This document shows, in pieces, positions 1-8,108 of a DNA stretch of 39,869 nt (position 1 is its first letter; the number at the start of each line of letters is the position of its first letter). The position numbers and the translations under genes were made by a program. Source of the DNA: a virus; IMG/VR virus record IMGVR_UViG_3300030102_006169, positions 1 to 39,869 of that record; one strand, written 5' to 3'. The notes below the pieces were generated by a model. It was not told the origin of the DNA, ran no database searches, and worked only from the letters and a program-made list of their open reading frames with translations.

Positions 1-1113
1 AAAATTGGACAGTTATTAAGAGATAAAGATGAACCAGATGCAGAATTAGACAAATACGTTATTAATTCTATTATATCTGCAATTGATTGGGAAGAGATTC
101 CAGATGAAGATGTTGAAGATATTATTGCTAAAATTGAAGGAGAAGACGAAGAAGATGGTGAATTAGAAGGTGGTGATGAAGAATCAGTAGATATAGATAT
201 GGATGTAGAAGAAGAAGGTGGCGAAGATCCATTTGCAGAAGAAGGTGGTGAAGAATTGGCGGAGTCTGATGAAAAAGAAGATTCAAAAATCGATGGAAAA
301 GAATGTGTTAAATTAATCAAACAACTTAAATCTGCAATAGAAGGATTTGAAAAATCATTATCAGATGGTGGTATTGACCCTGAAGGTATAATAGGGGCAC
401 AAATTCACAAAATGATTAAAGAACATAAAAAAATGTTAACTAAGGTCGAAAACGATTGTAAAGGGATAAAGATGGATGAATCTGAAGAAAAAGTAGATGA
501 AGGAAATAAATTTAGTGGTGAAAGACAAAAAGCAATCGATGCAGGTGAAGACGAGTTTGAAGTTGATGGTAAAAAATATAATGTTACTGGAGATAAGGAA
601 GAAAAAAATGAGTCTAAAAGATTTTCTAAAAAACAATTAATGGAAAACTTTTTAAAAAAAAACATTAATGAATCTTTAAACAAAATTCTTAAAGAGGATT
701 TTGATGTCACAAACCAAACTGCAGAATTAGCAGGTGACGATGTAGGTGTAGTACACGAAGAAAATATGTCTGTAGTAGATGCAATTGCAACAGGACAAAA
801 TTACTTACAAGCATCTGGAGATTTAGATAGAGATGGGGATCAGATTCCTAATAGATTAGATATGGATAGTAATATGGATGGTGAGTTAGATCACCCAACT
901 TTTGATGATGAGGAATTTATCGAAATAGATTTTGATTCATTAATGGGTAATTCTCCAGCACCAACTAAAGAACCAGGAATTGCACCACCGTCAACTACAC
1001 CAGGTAGAAAGAAACCAAGATGGAAAAAAATACCTAGACCGGAAGTTAATCCAAAACCAAAAGCAACGGATAGAAGGAAATTTCATTTAGGTAGAAAAGG
1101 TATGTATAGATAA
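1..1113 (+). CDS. Acidic probable virion protein, 5' truncated
   Basis: The frame is open from the first base of the window and the first in-window Met (base 199) has no special context, so the true start lies upstream. The visible 370 residues begin very acidic (E/D/G runs). A leader-like segment at bases 619-699 contains KKQLMEN, NINES and KILKED, resembling the N-terminal leaders of downstream genes. At bases 820-891 an Asp-rich stretch (DLDRDGD...DMDSNMDGELD) looks like thrombospondin-type-3 or EF-like calcium loops. The C-terminus is Pro/Lys/Arg-rich. The next ATG follows the stop after one base (TAAAATG). No enzyme motif is visible. Context (a run of candidate internal head proteins upstream of TerL) suggests a virion component, but this is inference. 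Confidence 0.6.
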   Translation, partial: KIGQLLRDKDEPDAELDKYVINSIISAIDWEEIPDEDVEDIIAKIEGEDEEDGELEGGDEESVDIDMDVEEEGGEDPFAEEGGEELAESDEKEDSKIDGKECVKLIKQLKSAIEGFEKSLSDGGIDPEGIIGAQIHKMIKEHKKMLTKVENDCKGIKMDESEEKVDEGNKFSGERQKAIDAGEDEFEVDGKKYNVTGDKEEKNESKRFSKKQLMENFLKKNINESLNKILKEDFDVTNQTAELAGDDVGVVHEENMSVVDAIATGQNYLQASGDLDRDGDQIPNRLDMDSNMDGELDHPTFDDEEFIEIDFDSLMGNSPAPTKEPGIAPPSTTPGRKKPRWKKIPRPEVNPKPKATDRRKFHLGRKGMYR

Positions 1114-1114
1114 A

Positions 1115-1513
1115 ATGAATTTAGTTTATATAAATAAGGTTGGGCAAAATTGGAAAGGGAACTTCATATATGAATTTCTCTTTTCTGACATTATAACCGA
1201 TATAGACGGAGAGGGATGGGATGCATATCCAGCATCAGGAAATCCTGAATCACCAGAAGAAAAATTTATAAAAAAAACTGGTTCATTAACAGGTGAACTA
1301 AAATTAGACGTTATACAAGAATCTGATTCATTTGCTATGTGGGATGCCGTAGACGGTATTATAGCAATGGCTTGGGAAAACTTAGAAGGGTATGATGAAT
1401 ATCCAGAAAAAAGATTATTCTTTGAGTTTGGAGAAAAGATAGACTCAGTAGAATCTAAATTATATGAAAAAGATATGGTATTATCTTATAACAATGAATT
1501 AATAAATGGATAA
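1115..1513 (+). CDS. Conserved-looking phage protein of unknown function, 132 aa
   Basis: The start is the ATG one base after the upstream stop (TAAAATG). The protein is compact and mixed alpha/beta. It opens MNLVYINKVGQNWKGNFIYE and has an acidic Trp/Tyr-rich middle (WDAYPASG, WDAVDGI, WENLEGYDEYPEKRLFFEFGE). No signal peptide, membrane segment or catalytic motif is visible. The aromatic, acidic composition and the position between candidate virion proteins suggest a structural or assembly role. I recall similar proteins in environmental T4-like phages but cannot name a family. Confidence 0.6.
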   Translation: MNLVYINKVGQNWKGNFIYEFLFSDIITDIDGEGWDAYPASGNPESPEEKFIKKTGSLTGELKLDVIQESDSFAMWDAVDGIIAMAWENLEGYDEYPEKRLFFEFGEKIDSVESKLYEKDMVLSYNNELING

Positions 1514-1514
1514 A

Positions 1515-1973
1515 ATGAAAAAAGTAAAAATATACGAATCAGAAATTAAAAGAGCAGTTAGAAGGAAGCTAATGGAAAATATATTGTCAGAAAATTCTGC
1601 AACTACTGATGAAATGAAGGATAGAACTGCAGCAGTAAAAGAACTAACGGCAGCACAAAAAGAATTAGCACAAGTACAACAAGATTTAGTTGACGGGATG
1701 AATGAAGAATTCGAAATGAAAGATACATATAGTAGAAAAAATTATAGACAATCTCCTAGAGAAAGAGATATTGAAAGTGTCTTTGGTCAGTATAGTGAAG
1801 AAATACCACCATCAGTATTAAGATATATGAGAAAAAATCCTGAGAAGATAGTTAAAAGATTATATGACATATATGGTCAACAAATGTTTGATTACATATC
1901 ACCTAACTTACCTGATAACCCACAATACGAAGTTAGTATTGAGGATATTGTTAGAGAGAATTTAAGAAAATAA
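1515..1973 (+). CDS. Small protein with capsid-targeting-like N-terminal leader
   Basis: An earlier in-frame ATG at 1506 overlaps the previous gene. I choose 1515 because it repeats the TAA-A-ATG spacing of the previous junction and places the leader MKKVKIYESEIKRAVRRK at the N-terminus, as in the genes at 2676, 4182, 5506 and 8109. The leader ends in LMEN and ILSEN, which fit L/I-x-E prohead-protease sites. It is followed by a helical Ala/Gln/Glu-rich stretch (KELTAAQKELAQVQQDL), probably coiled coil. The C-terminal half has a basic helix (VLRYMRKNPEKIVKRLYDIYG). I infer an internal or assembly-associated head protein. No known enzyme motif is visible. Confidence 0.6.
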   Translation: MKKVKIYESEIKRAVRRKLMENILSENSATTDEMKDRTAAVKELTAAQKELAQVQQDLVDGMNEEFEMKDTYSRKNYRQSPRERDIESVFGQYSEEIPPSVLRYMRKNPEKIVKRLYDIYGQQMFDYISPNLPDNPQYEVSIEDIVRENLRK

Positions 1974-1981
1974 TTTTTAGT

Positions 1982-2665
1982 ATGCCATTTAAATCAGAAA
2001 AACAAAGGCGTTGGATGCATATAAACGAACCCGAAATTGCACAAAGGTGGGAAGAAATGTATGAAGAAGAAATGAAAACCGAAGAAAAAAATATCAAACC
2101 AAAAATGAAAAAAAAGGATTTAGTAGAATATATTAAATTCAAAAAAGATGGTGGGTATAAAAAATTCAAAAAATCTGATTTATTAGGTGAAGCAAGAAGA
2201 GATCAATATGATTTCCCTAGATTTACTAACGAACTACAAAATGCAGAAGTTAAAATGTTAATTAAGTATTTAGAGAAAATTAGAGAGAGTGGGTTAACTA
2301 ATATGTTTGGTGCACATCCTATCTTAAATTGGACTAAAGAAGATTTACATAGATGGTTATACGGTATGAGAAAAGATTTAGATTCTTTAGAACAACACAA
2401 AGAAAATTTAGAGTACGATATAGAAAATTCAGGTGAAGATAGTGGTATATATGAATCAGAATTAGATTCATTAGAAGAACAAATAGAGATTATAAAATAT
2501 TTATTAGATAATAAAAGAGAAGTAAGAGACATATTAATAAGGGGAGCATTAAAAAGGATTGATAATACTGATGGAAACCATGAAACTAGAAATGTACAAA
2601 AAGTGTTTGAGAAAATGGCAAAAGATGCTTGGGTTATGTGGACTTCATTATATAGTATAGGTTAA
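1982..2665 (+). CDS. KSEKQRRW-motif phage protein, 227 aa
   Basis: The N-terminus (FKSEKQRRWMHINEPEIAQR) matches a short module I recognise from many marine phage virion proteins, where K-S-E-K-Q-R-R-aromatic is followed by N-x-P-E-I-A-x-R-W. A basic linker then holds SDLLGEARRD, a candidate L-x-E cleavage site. The second half (NELQNAEVKML...LTNMFGAHPILNWTKEDLHRWLYG) forms a second domain, followed by a Glu/Leu-rich helix (YESELDSLEEQIEIIKYLLD). The gene begins 8 bases after the previous stop and is followed 10 bases later by the next start, so it is co-transcribed. The molecular function is unknown. Confidence 0.6.
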   Translation: MPFKSEKQRRWMHINEPEIAQRWEEMYEEEMKTEEKNIKPKMKKKDLVEYIKFKKDGGYKKFKKSDLLGEARRDQYDFPRFTNELQNAEVKMLIKYLEKIRESGLTNMFGAHPILNWTKEDLHRWLYGMRKDLDSLEQHKENLEYDIENSGEDSGIYESELDSLEEQIEIIKYLLDNKREVRDILIRGALKRIDNTDGNHETRNVQKVFEKMAKDAWVMWTSLYSIG

Positions 2666-2675
2666 AACAAAAGAA

Positions 2676-4103
2676 ATGAAAAAAGTAAAAATTAAAATAG
2701 ACTTAGATAAAATTACTAAGAAAGTAATTAAAGAACACCAAATGTTAAAAGGTGAGTTAAAAAGAATTGAAAAACTTAATGAAGGTATCGAATATGACCC
2801 TAATCACCCAGAAAGAATGAATCCTAATTTAGAAGATAAATTAAGAAGTGGTGAACATACCTTTGGTAGAAATAAGGGTTTACCTGCGACAGGTACTAAT
2901 CAAAACTTTTCAGAAAAATTAGCAAGTTCTCGTTTTAAAGATATTATCAATAAAGTCAAAAGGTATCACGGTATTCAACGAATCGATCCTCAAATGATGA
3001 TGCAGATGATGATGATTATGCAACAAGTTGCACAAATAGAGTCACAACACAAAGATGCATTAGAAAGATTAGCAGTAGAAATTGTAAGTGAGGAATTTGA
3101 TATTCCAGATGATATGTTAGATGCGGAATTATTACCTCCGGGTTCACCACTAGATTTAGATCAAGATGAAGGTGGGGAAGAAGAAGAACAGGAAGAGTTT
3201 CAGTCTAAGAGTGCTGAACGAATGGAGGAATTGGAAATTGAGGTAGATAAAAGAAATGTAATTAATGCATTAATGCAGGGAGCAGCCAAAAAAGGACACT
3301 ATATCTTCCATATGGTTGCAGATGAGTTAGACAGTATTGATCCTAGATTAATGAGTTTATATGGTAAACTAATGTCTTTAGCAGATTTCCAATATTGGGT
3401 GATACCTGATCAAGCAATGGGCGGACAAATAGGTGGAACAGAAAAAATTAAATGGGAAAAACCTAAAGATGAAGAAGGTAATGAACAAGAGGATGAAGAA
3501 GAAGAACCAGTGGTAGAAGCTAAAGCTTGGATATTCCCATTATTAGTACATGAACTTATTAAAGGTGCTATGGAATTAGCTGCATCCAATTGGGGGGAAG
3601 GTCATTTAGATTTTGAAGAACAGAAACATGTTATTGATAGAGCGGACACAATAGAGAATGAAATATGGGGAATGAGATTAGGACCAGGTATGTGGGAAAA
3701 ATTTGTAGCTTGTATAGATGATGATGATTACAAATTAAAACAATGGTTCTTTCATGAACTTACTAAGTTACCGGCACAACAATTTCATACCTTTATGAAA
3801 GAGATATTGTCTAATAGTGCAAAATGTAAAGAAGTAATTGCACACTTAAAAGAATTACACTTAGCAGACGAGGATGAAGAATTAGAAGATTTAATTATTG
3901 GTGATGAGGGTAACTTTGAAGATGGTTTAGATGACTTAATGGTTGATGCTGGTGTTGCACCACCACAAGATGAACCAACTGAGGAAGTAGATGTTGAAGT
4001 TGATTATTCAGAAATGTCACCTAGAGAAATACAAGACCTTATAGATGATGCATTAGATGCGGGTGATTTTGATACCGTAGGTATGTTGTCTAAGTATTTA
4101 TAA
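2676..4103 (+). CDS. Large acidic virion-associated protein with leader motif
   Basis: 475 residues opening with MKKVKIKIDLDKITKKVIKE, a variant of the shared leader in this region. A Met-rich helix (MMMQMMMIMQQVAQIE) follows, then an acidic spacer (DLDQDEGGEEEEQEE), a helical domain with many aromatics (YIFHMVADELDSIDPRLMSLYG), a second acidic spacer and a mostly helical C-terminal half. The tail is acidic and ends DDALDAGDFDTVGMLSKYL. No catalytic motif or membrane segment is visible. It is the last gene before a strong terminator. Acidic repeats and leader suggest a head core or internal component; this is inferred from context. Confidence 0.55.
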   Translation: MKKVKIKIDLDKITKKVIKEHQMLKGELKRIEKLNEGIEYDPNHPERMNPNLEDKLRSGEHTFGRNKGLPATGTNQNFSEKLASSRFKDIINKVKRYHGIQRIDPQMMMQMMMIMQQVAQIESQHKDALERLAVEIVSEEFDIPDDMLDAELLPPGSPLDLDQDEGGEEEEQEEFQSKSAERMEELEIEVDKRNVINALMQGAAKKGHYIFHMVADELDSIDPRLMSLYGKLMSLADFQYWVIPDQAMGGQIGGTEKIKWEKPKDEEGNEQEDEEEEPVVEAKAWIFPLLVHELIKGAMELAASNWGEGHLDFEEQKHVIDRADTIENEIWGMRLGPGMWEKFVACIDDDDYKLKQWFFHELTKLPAQQFHTFMKEILSNSAKCKEVIAHLKELHLADEDEELEDLIIGDEGNFEDGLDDLMVDAGVAPPQDEPTEEVDVEVDYSEMSPREIQDLIDDALDAGDFDTVGMLSKYL

Positions 4104-4122
4104 AATTATAAAAAAATAATAT

Positions 4123-4148
4123 ATCCCACTTAGGTGGGATTTTTTTTG
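4123..4148 (+). terminator. Rho-independent terminator
   Basis: A 7-bp perfect stem (ATCCCAC, loop TTAG, GTGGGAT) is followed by a T-tract. It lies 20 bases after the stop at 4103 and just before the candidate late promoter of the next gene, so it separates two transcription units. Confidence 0.85.
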
Positions 4149-4157
4149 CTCTTTCGT

Positions 4158-4168
4158 AATATTTATTA
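4158..4168 (+). promoter_or_regulatory. Candidate phage late promoter element
   Basis: The sequence AATATTTATTA ends 14 bases before the ATG at 4182 and directly follows a terminator. It matches the element that recurs before other late transcription units here (8969, 10803, 12809, 14154, 14909, 18335, and the minus-strand copies at 20808 and 24831). Its role is inferred from recurrence and placement. Confidence 0.5.
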
Positions 4169-4181
4169 ATAAAACATTGCA

Positions 4182-5495
4182 ATGAAAATTAAATTAACAG
4201 AGTCACAACTGAAAAGAGTTTTAAATGAAATGCGTTTTGATGGTAAATCTACCGGTTTATTTTCAGAAGAAGAACATATAGACGAAGGTAGAAAGAAAAG
4301 AAGAAAAAAACGTAAATCAACAAAACGTAAATCTAAGAAAAAGAAAAATACATTATGTGCTAGGGGTAAGAGTGCTGCTAAAGCTAAGTTTGATGTTTAT
4401 CCATCGGCTTATGCTAATGGATACGCAGTTCAAGTATGTAAAGGTAAAATAAAAGGTTTAGATGGTACTAAAAAATGTAGTGGAAGTTACTGTAGAGGAA
4501 AAAAAAATGAATCTTACGAAATAGGTGAGGTAGAAGTTGTAGAAAGGTTAGACGAAGATTTAGCCGTATGGTTCGGTACAAAAAAAAAGAAAAAAGGGGG
4601 TAAACAACCACAAGGACCTTGGGTAAACATATGTAGAAAAAAGAAAGGTGGTGGACACCCTGCATGTGGAAGAAGTGATTCAGATAAAGGTGGTTACCCT
4701 GTTTGTAGAGCAAAAAGTGTTGCAGCTAATATGTCACAATCTGCTAAAGACTCAGCATGTAGACGTAAAAGAGAAAAAGAAAAGAATGATGGTAAATCAG
4801 GTAAAGGACAATCTCCAAGCCCAATTAAGGTAAAAAATTACAAACCGAGAAAAAGAAAAACTTCTAAGAGAAAATCTAAAAAGAATGAATCAGTAAACAT
4901 CAACAGAATGATGATTACTGAAAACAGAACAATTGTTAGTGAAGGATTAAGATATCATTTAGATAATCAAATACCTTTATCAGAAAACATCTATAGATAC
5001 GGTAGTGAATCTTTTTTTAATTTAATTAATGAAGTAAGAAAATTACATAGTAGTAATAAAGTTAATTTATCATATAAGGATGAAGAATTACTTAAAACGG
5101 ATATTGGTAGGAAAGCAATATTTGAGGGTAAAGAAGTTTGGTTAGATATCCCTATGGAAGACAATGAAATTTTAACTGAAGCTAAATTTAGAGGTAAGAC
5201 TGTAAAGACTAGTTCCCCACAAAGAAGTTCTTCTGGTGGTAAAGCATATAAAGTATATGTAAGTGGATGTGTTAATAAAACTAAATCCAACCCATCTGGA
5301 GTAAAACAAATTAGGTTTGGTTCTGGTGGATTAAAAGCTAAGTTAAGTAATAAAGAAGCTAAGAAATCTTACAACGCTAGACACGGTTGTTCTAAGGGTA
5401 GACATAATGATAAATGTAAGGCAGGATATTGGTCTTGTAGATTACCAAGATACGCTAAGAAATTAGGTTTATCTGGTGGTGGAACATGGTGGTAA
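4182..5495 (+). CDS. Multi-domain basic Cys-rich virion protein, possible polyprotein
   Basis: The leader MKIKLTESQLKRVLNE is followed by a Lys/Arg tract (residues 37-56) and three small basic Cys-containing modules. Module A is about 57-104 (Cys 59, 86, 99, 104). Module B is about 127-200 (GPWVNICRKKKGGGHPACG, GGYPVCRAKS; Cys 151, 162, 175, 193). Module C is about 334-437 (AYKVYVSG...ARHGCSKGRHNDKCKAGYWSC). Modules like B and C occur singly in marine T4-like phages and some large eukaryotic viruses, as far as I recall, with no established function. Between modules are L/I-x-E sequences: IDE at 33-35, ITE at 245-247, VSE at 252-254, LSE at 266-268, and LTE at 331-333 followed by Ala, the same context as the predicted capsid cut. 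The strongly basic composition suggests DNA contact inside the head. Confidence 0.6.
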   Translation: MKIKLTESQLKRVLNEMRFDGKSTGLFSEEEHIDEGRKKRRKKRKSTKRKSKKKKNTLCARGKSAAKAKFDVYPSAYANGYAVQVCKGKIKGLDGTKKCSGSYCRGKKNESYEIGEVEVVERLDEDLAVWFGTKKKKKGGKQPQGPWVNICRKKKGGGHPACGRSDSDKGGYPVCRAKSVAANMSQSAKDSACRRKREKEKNDGKSGKGQSPSPIKVKNYKPRKRKTSKRKSKKNESVNINRMMITENRTIVSEGLRYHLDNQIPLSENIYRYGSESFFNLINEVRKLHSSNKVNLSYKDEELLKTDIGRKAIFEGKEVWLDIPMEDNEILTEAKFRGKTVKTSSPQRSSSGGKAYKVYVSGCVNKTKSNPSGVKQIRFGSGGLKAKLSNKEAKKSYNARHGCSKGRHNDKCKAGYWSCRLPRYAKKLGLSGGGTWW

Positions 5496-5505
5496 AAAAA
5501 AATAT

Positions 5506-5883
5506 ATGAAAAAGATAAAATTAACAGAAAAAGATTTATTGAGAATAGTTAAGAAAACTATTAAGGAAGATAGGAAAACTGAAAATTACATGTTTTTTAG
5601 TAACCTTAAACAAATGAGAAGACAGATTGATATGATGTTGGAAAATTTAAATCCTCATTGGGTAGATTCAACATTGGCAGATGGACACGACTGGGCAGAC
5701 GATAAGATAAGTGAATCTAAAACAAATATTGATAGTGTATTCGATTTCTTTATGAATAAAAAAGAAGATAACCCACATAGTGTTATAGAAGAAAAATGGA
5801 GTAAAAAATATAAAGATTCTATAGATTGTAATAACCCAAAAGGTTTTTCCCAAAGAGCACATTGTCAAGGTCGTAAAAAATAA
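5506..5883 (+). CDS. Small leader-bearing protein with C-terminal CNNPKGFSQ module
   Basis: The in-frame GTG at 5476 lies inside the previous gene. I choose ATG 5506 because it gives MKKIKLTEKDLLRIVKKTIK, the clearest copy of the shared leader, ending in IKED. The middle is a short helical region (NLKQMRRQIDMMLENLNPHW). The C-terminus (KDSIDCNNPKGFSQRAHCQG) is a short module with two Cys that I recognise as recurrent at the C-termini of phage virion proteins, though it has no assigned function. It sits 10 bases after the preceding stop and 5 bases before the next gene. A small internal head protein is the likely identity, by inference. Confidence 0.6.
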   Translation: MKKIKLTEKDLLRIVKKTIKEDRKTENYMFFSNLKQMRRQIDMMLENLNPHWVDSTLADGHDWADDKISESKTNIDSVFDFFMNKKEDNPHSVIEEKWSKKYKDSIDCNNPKGFSQRAHCQGRKK

Positions 5884-5888
5884 AAGTT

Positions 5889-6263
5889 ATGGGAAGATTA
5901 TATAAAAATAAAAGATTATATATAGAAAGAGCTAACCGAAGAATATTAGGTGAATCAGAAATGAATTGCCCCGAAGCAACAACTGATAGTAGTTTAAATA
6001 ATGAAAACAAAGAGAAGATTGCAAAAAATAACCAATATGGTTTACCTACTGAAGAGGCAAAAGAAAAAGGACAAAGTTGTGCTAACTGCGTTGCTTACGA
6101 TATTTCTAAAAGAATGAAGGATTGTATGGATAATCAAACAGGTGAAATTGGTTATTGTTGGATGCATCATTTTATGTGTGCAGGTAAAAAATGGTGTAAT
6201 ACTTGGGTTGTTGGTGGACCTATTACTTCTGATAGTGAATCATATGAAAAACAAATGGCATAA
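5889..6263 (+). CDS. Cys-rich protein resembling a HiPIP-type iron-sulfur fold
   Basis: 124 residues with seven Cys: 27, 64, 67, 79, 90, 97 and 103. The C-terminal half follows CANCxxY...GYCWMHHFMCAGKKWCNTW. That resembles high-potential iron-sulfur proteins, where CxxC, a Gly-x-Cys and a final W-C-x-x-W ligate a 4Fe-4S cluster. Which four Cys would act as ligands is uncertain. The N-terminus is basic and contains ILGES, another I/L-x-E site. There is no signal peptide. Neighbours are leader-bearing candidate virion proteins, so it may be packaged rather than an electron carrier. Zinc binding is the main alternative. Confidence 0.5.
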   Translation: MGRLYKNKRLYIERANRRILGESEMNCPEATTDSSLNNENKEKIAKNNQYGLPTEEAKEKGQSCANCVAYDISKRMKDCMDNQTGEIGYCWMHHFMCAGKKWCNTWVVGGPITSDSESYEKQMA

Positions 6264-6266
6264 ATT

Positions 6267-6863
6267 ATGTTTTTTAAAATTACTGAGGGAGACCCAAAAA
6301 AAGGAACAGGTAAAAAACCAAAAGGTAGTGGAAGAAGATTGTACACCGATGAAAACCCAAAAGATACGGTATCTGTTAAATTTAGAACAAAAGAAGATAT
6401 AGTTGATACGTTAAATAAATCTTCTTTTAAAAGTAAATCTCATAAAAGACAATCACAGATTATAAATTTAATACATCAAAGAGTTAGGGCTGCATATAAT
6501 AACGCAAAAAACGAAGAGACAAAAAAAAGATTGAAGAGGGGGTTAGATTATATAACAAATAAAAAAGAAAAGTCAAAGGAGAAAACAAAAAGACAAACAG
6601 AGTCTTTTATGCCGTTTGAAGAAAAAATAGAAAATGGATATCACATTAGAACATTCTCTAATGAAACTGATAATGGTGAATTAGTGTGGCATAGAGATAA
6701 AGAAGATAGAATTGTAGAATCTATCGGTGATACTAACTGGATGATTCAATTAGACAATGAAATACCTAAACCTTTAACTGAAAGAACCTTTATACCTAAA
6801 GAGGTATATCATAGAGTAATAAAAGGAGATGGAGATTTAAAAGTAAGAATTAAAAAATTATGA
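6267..6863 (+). CDS. Two-domain phage protein: basic GSGRRLYTDE module plus cupin-like domain
   Basis: Residues about 10-100 form a basic module starting GTGKKPKGSGRRLYTDENPK and ending in helices (RQSQIINLIHQRVRAAYNNAK). I have seen this module in marine phages and some large DNA viruses, with no established function. Residues about 125-197 (ENGYHIRTF...LVWHRDKEDRIVE...FIPKEVYHRVIKGDGDL) are beta-rich with a small cupin-like signature: H-R-D-x-E-D-R, then F-I-P-x-x-x-x-H-R-V-x-x-G. The His residues could bind metal. The N-terminal MFFKITEGDP includes an ITE|G site. Its ATGA overlaps the next gene by four bases, implying translational coupling. Confidence 0.5.
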   Translation: MFFKITEGDPKKGTGKKPKGSGRRLYTDENPKDTVSVKFRTKEDIVDTLNKSSFKSKSHKRQSQIINLIHQRVRAAYNNAKNEETKKRLKRGLDYITNKKEKSKEKTKRQTESFMPFEEKIENGYHIRTFSNETDNGELVWHRDKEDRIVESIGDTNWMIQLDNEIPKPLTERTFIPKEVYHRVIKGDGDLKVRIKKL

Positions 6864-8104
6864 ATTTAAACTTCCAACATATAATTAACGAAAGTATTGA
6901 GGACAACCCTAAAATAGAAAACATGATGTTTCGTCTGTTTAATAGGGAGTTTTTTTCTATATGGAGGGATGAAGATAATAGTCCACATAGAACCGGTTTT
7001 AGATATGATAATCTTGCACAGGTATTAGATGTTTTTGTAGAAATGGTGGCATTAGACTATGAAGTTGTTTTATATTTTTTCATAAAATGGACACTAGACC
7101 CTAATTCTAAATGGAATGAGTTAGATGGTGGTAATATATTTGGGGAATTTCAGATAGATGAGGTAAGGGGTTGGAGAGATATGACTAACATATATGGTAT
7201 ATTAAAAAAGTTAGATTGGTTTAATAAAACTTTTAACACAGGAAAAACTGATGAGGATGGCAATCCAATAAAACTTAATTATTATGATACTTTGTCATTT
7301 AGTGATACCGAAGGATTATACCCTAATATGGTATTATCTGTTGATGGGTGGGATGATTTAACAGAGTTATTTGATAATGAGGAGTTGGCAGAAGAGGTAT
7401 TTAGTGAAGATTATAGTGATTTCTTTTCTTATTACGATACCCCAATAGATGAGATAGTCTCAGATATGACAGGAAAGGCAATGGATAGTGTAATAGAATC
7501 CATACCTGAATATACAGACAAAATTATGGTTGGTGTAAATGGAGGAGAAGAGTTATATGAAATGGGTATGCCTGAAGAGGTTGTAGGTGATGATGATTTC
7601 TTAGACATTAACCCAACTTTTATAAATACATTAAGGACACAGATAAAAAATAATGAAGTAGATGGAGAAGATGTTTTAAATTTTTTATTAGATTATAGTG
7701 AACTGATTGACTTAGAAAGAGATATTAGAAGTGCATACGAAAGAACAATGAATGATGTGATAGAATCAGATATGAGGAATAGGGGAATAGAAGAAATTAC
7801 TGAATTATTTGGTGGTAAACCAGATTGGGTAGAAAATACTAAAAGTGGGGATAGTAGAAGGTATGATTTAAAAGTACCAATACCTACAGAATTAATAGAT
7901 AGGGTAATTGAACATTATATTGATGTTGAAACCGCTTTTGTTGAGGAACAAGAATCAAACTTTGTAGATGCGGTTGTAGAAATGTTAAATGATGATGGAG
8001 ATTTATTAGATTTACCTAATTTAGATTACTACTATCCCGACACTACAAAGGCGAAAGAGTGGTTTGAAGAGAGTTTATATAATTATTTAGGAATGAGTGC
8101 GTAA
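6860..8104 (+). CDS. Acidic 414-aa protein of unknown function
   Basis: The start codon overlaps the previous stop (ATGA). The protein is strongly acidic and Asp/Tyr-rich, with no basic module, Cys cluster, membrane segment or catalytic motif that I recognise. Its N-terminus, MNLNFQHIINESIED, contains an IINES site but lacks the Lys-rich leader of its neighbours. The central region is helical with several WDD/YDD stretches. It lies between candidate internal head proteins and a leader-bearing gene, so a structural or assembly role is likely, though the sequence alone does not show it. Confidence 0.5.
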   Translation: MNLNFQHIINESIEDNPKIENMMFRLFNREFFSIWRDEDNSPHRTGFRYDNLAQVLDVFVEMVALDYEVVLYFFIKWTLDPNSKWNELDGGNIFGEFQIDEVRGWRDMTNIYGILKKLDWFNKTFNTGKTDEDGNPIKLNYYDTLSFSDTEGLYPNMVLSVDGWDDLTELFDNEELAEEVFSEDYSDFFSYYDTPIDEIVSDMTGKAMDSVIESIPEYTDKIMVGVNGGEELYEMGMPEEVVGDDDFLDINPTFINTLRTQIKNNEVDGEDVLNFLLDYSELIDLERDIRSAYERTMNDVIESDMRNRGIEEITELFGGKPDWVENTKSGDSRRYDLKVPIPTELIDRVIEHYIDVETAFVEEQESNFVDAVVEMLNDDGDLLDLPNLDYYYPDTTKAKEWFEESLYNYLGMSA

Positions 8105-8108
8105 TATT

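Noticed and set aside
4648-4833. Small plus-strand frame inside the basic Cys-rich gene
   Set aside because: It is a different frame of a Lys-rich coding region, with no start context and no separate signal.
5476-5505. GTG start extending the gene at 5506 upstream
   Set aside because: It lies within the previous gene and displaces the conserved MKKIKLTE leader. ATG 5506 is preferred.
8097-8108. GTG start extending the gene at 8109 upstream
   Set aside because: It overlaps the previous gene, and the conserved MKIKLTE leader begins at ATG 8109.
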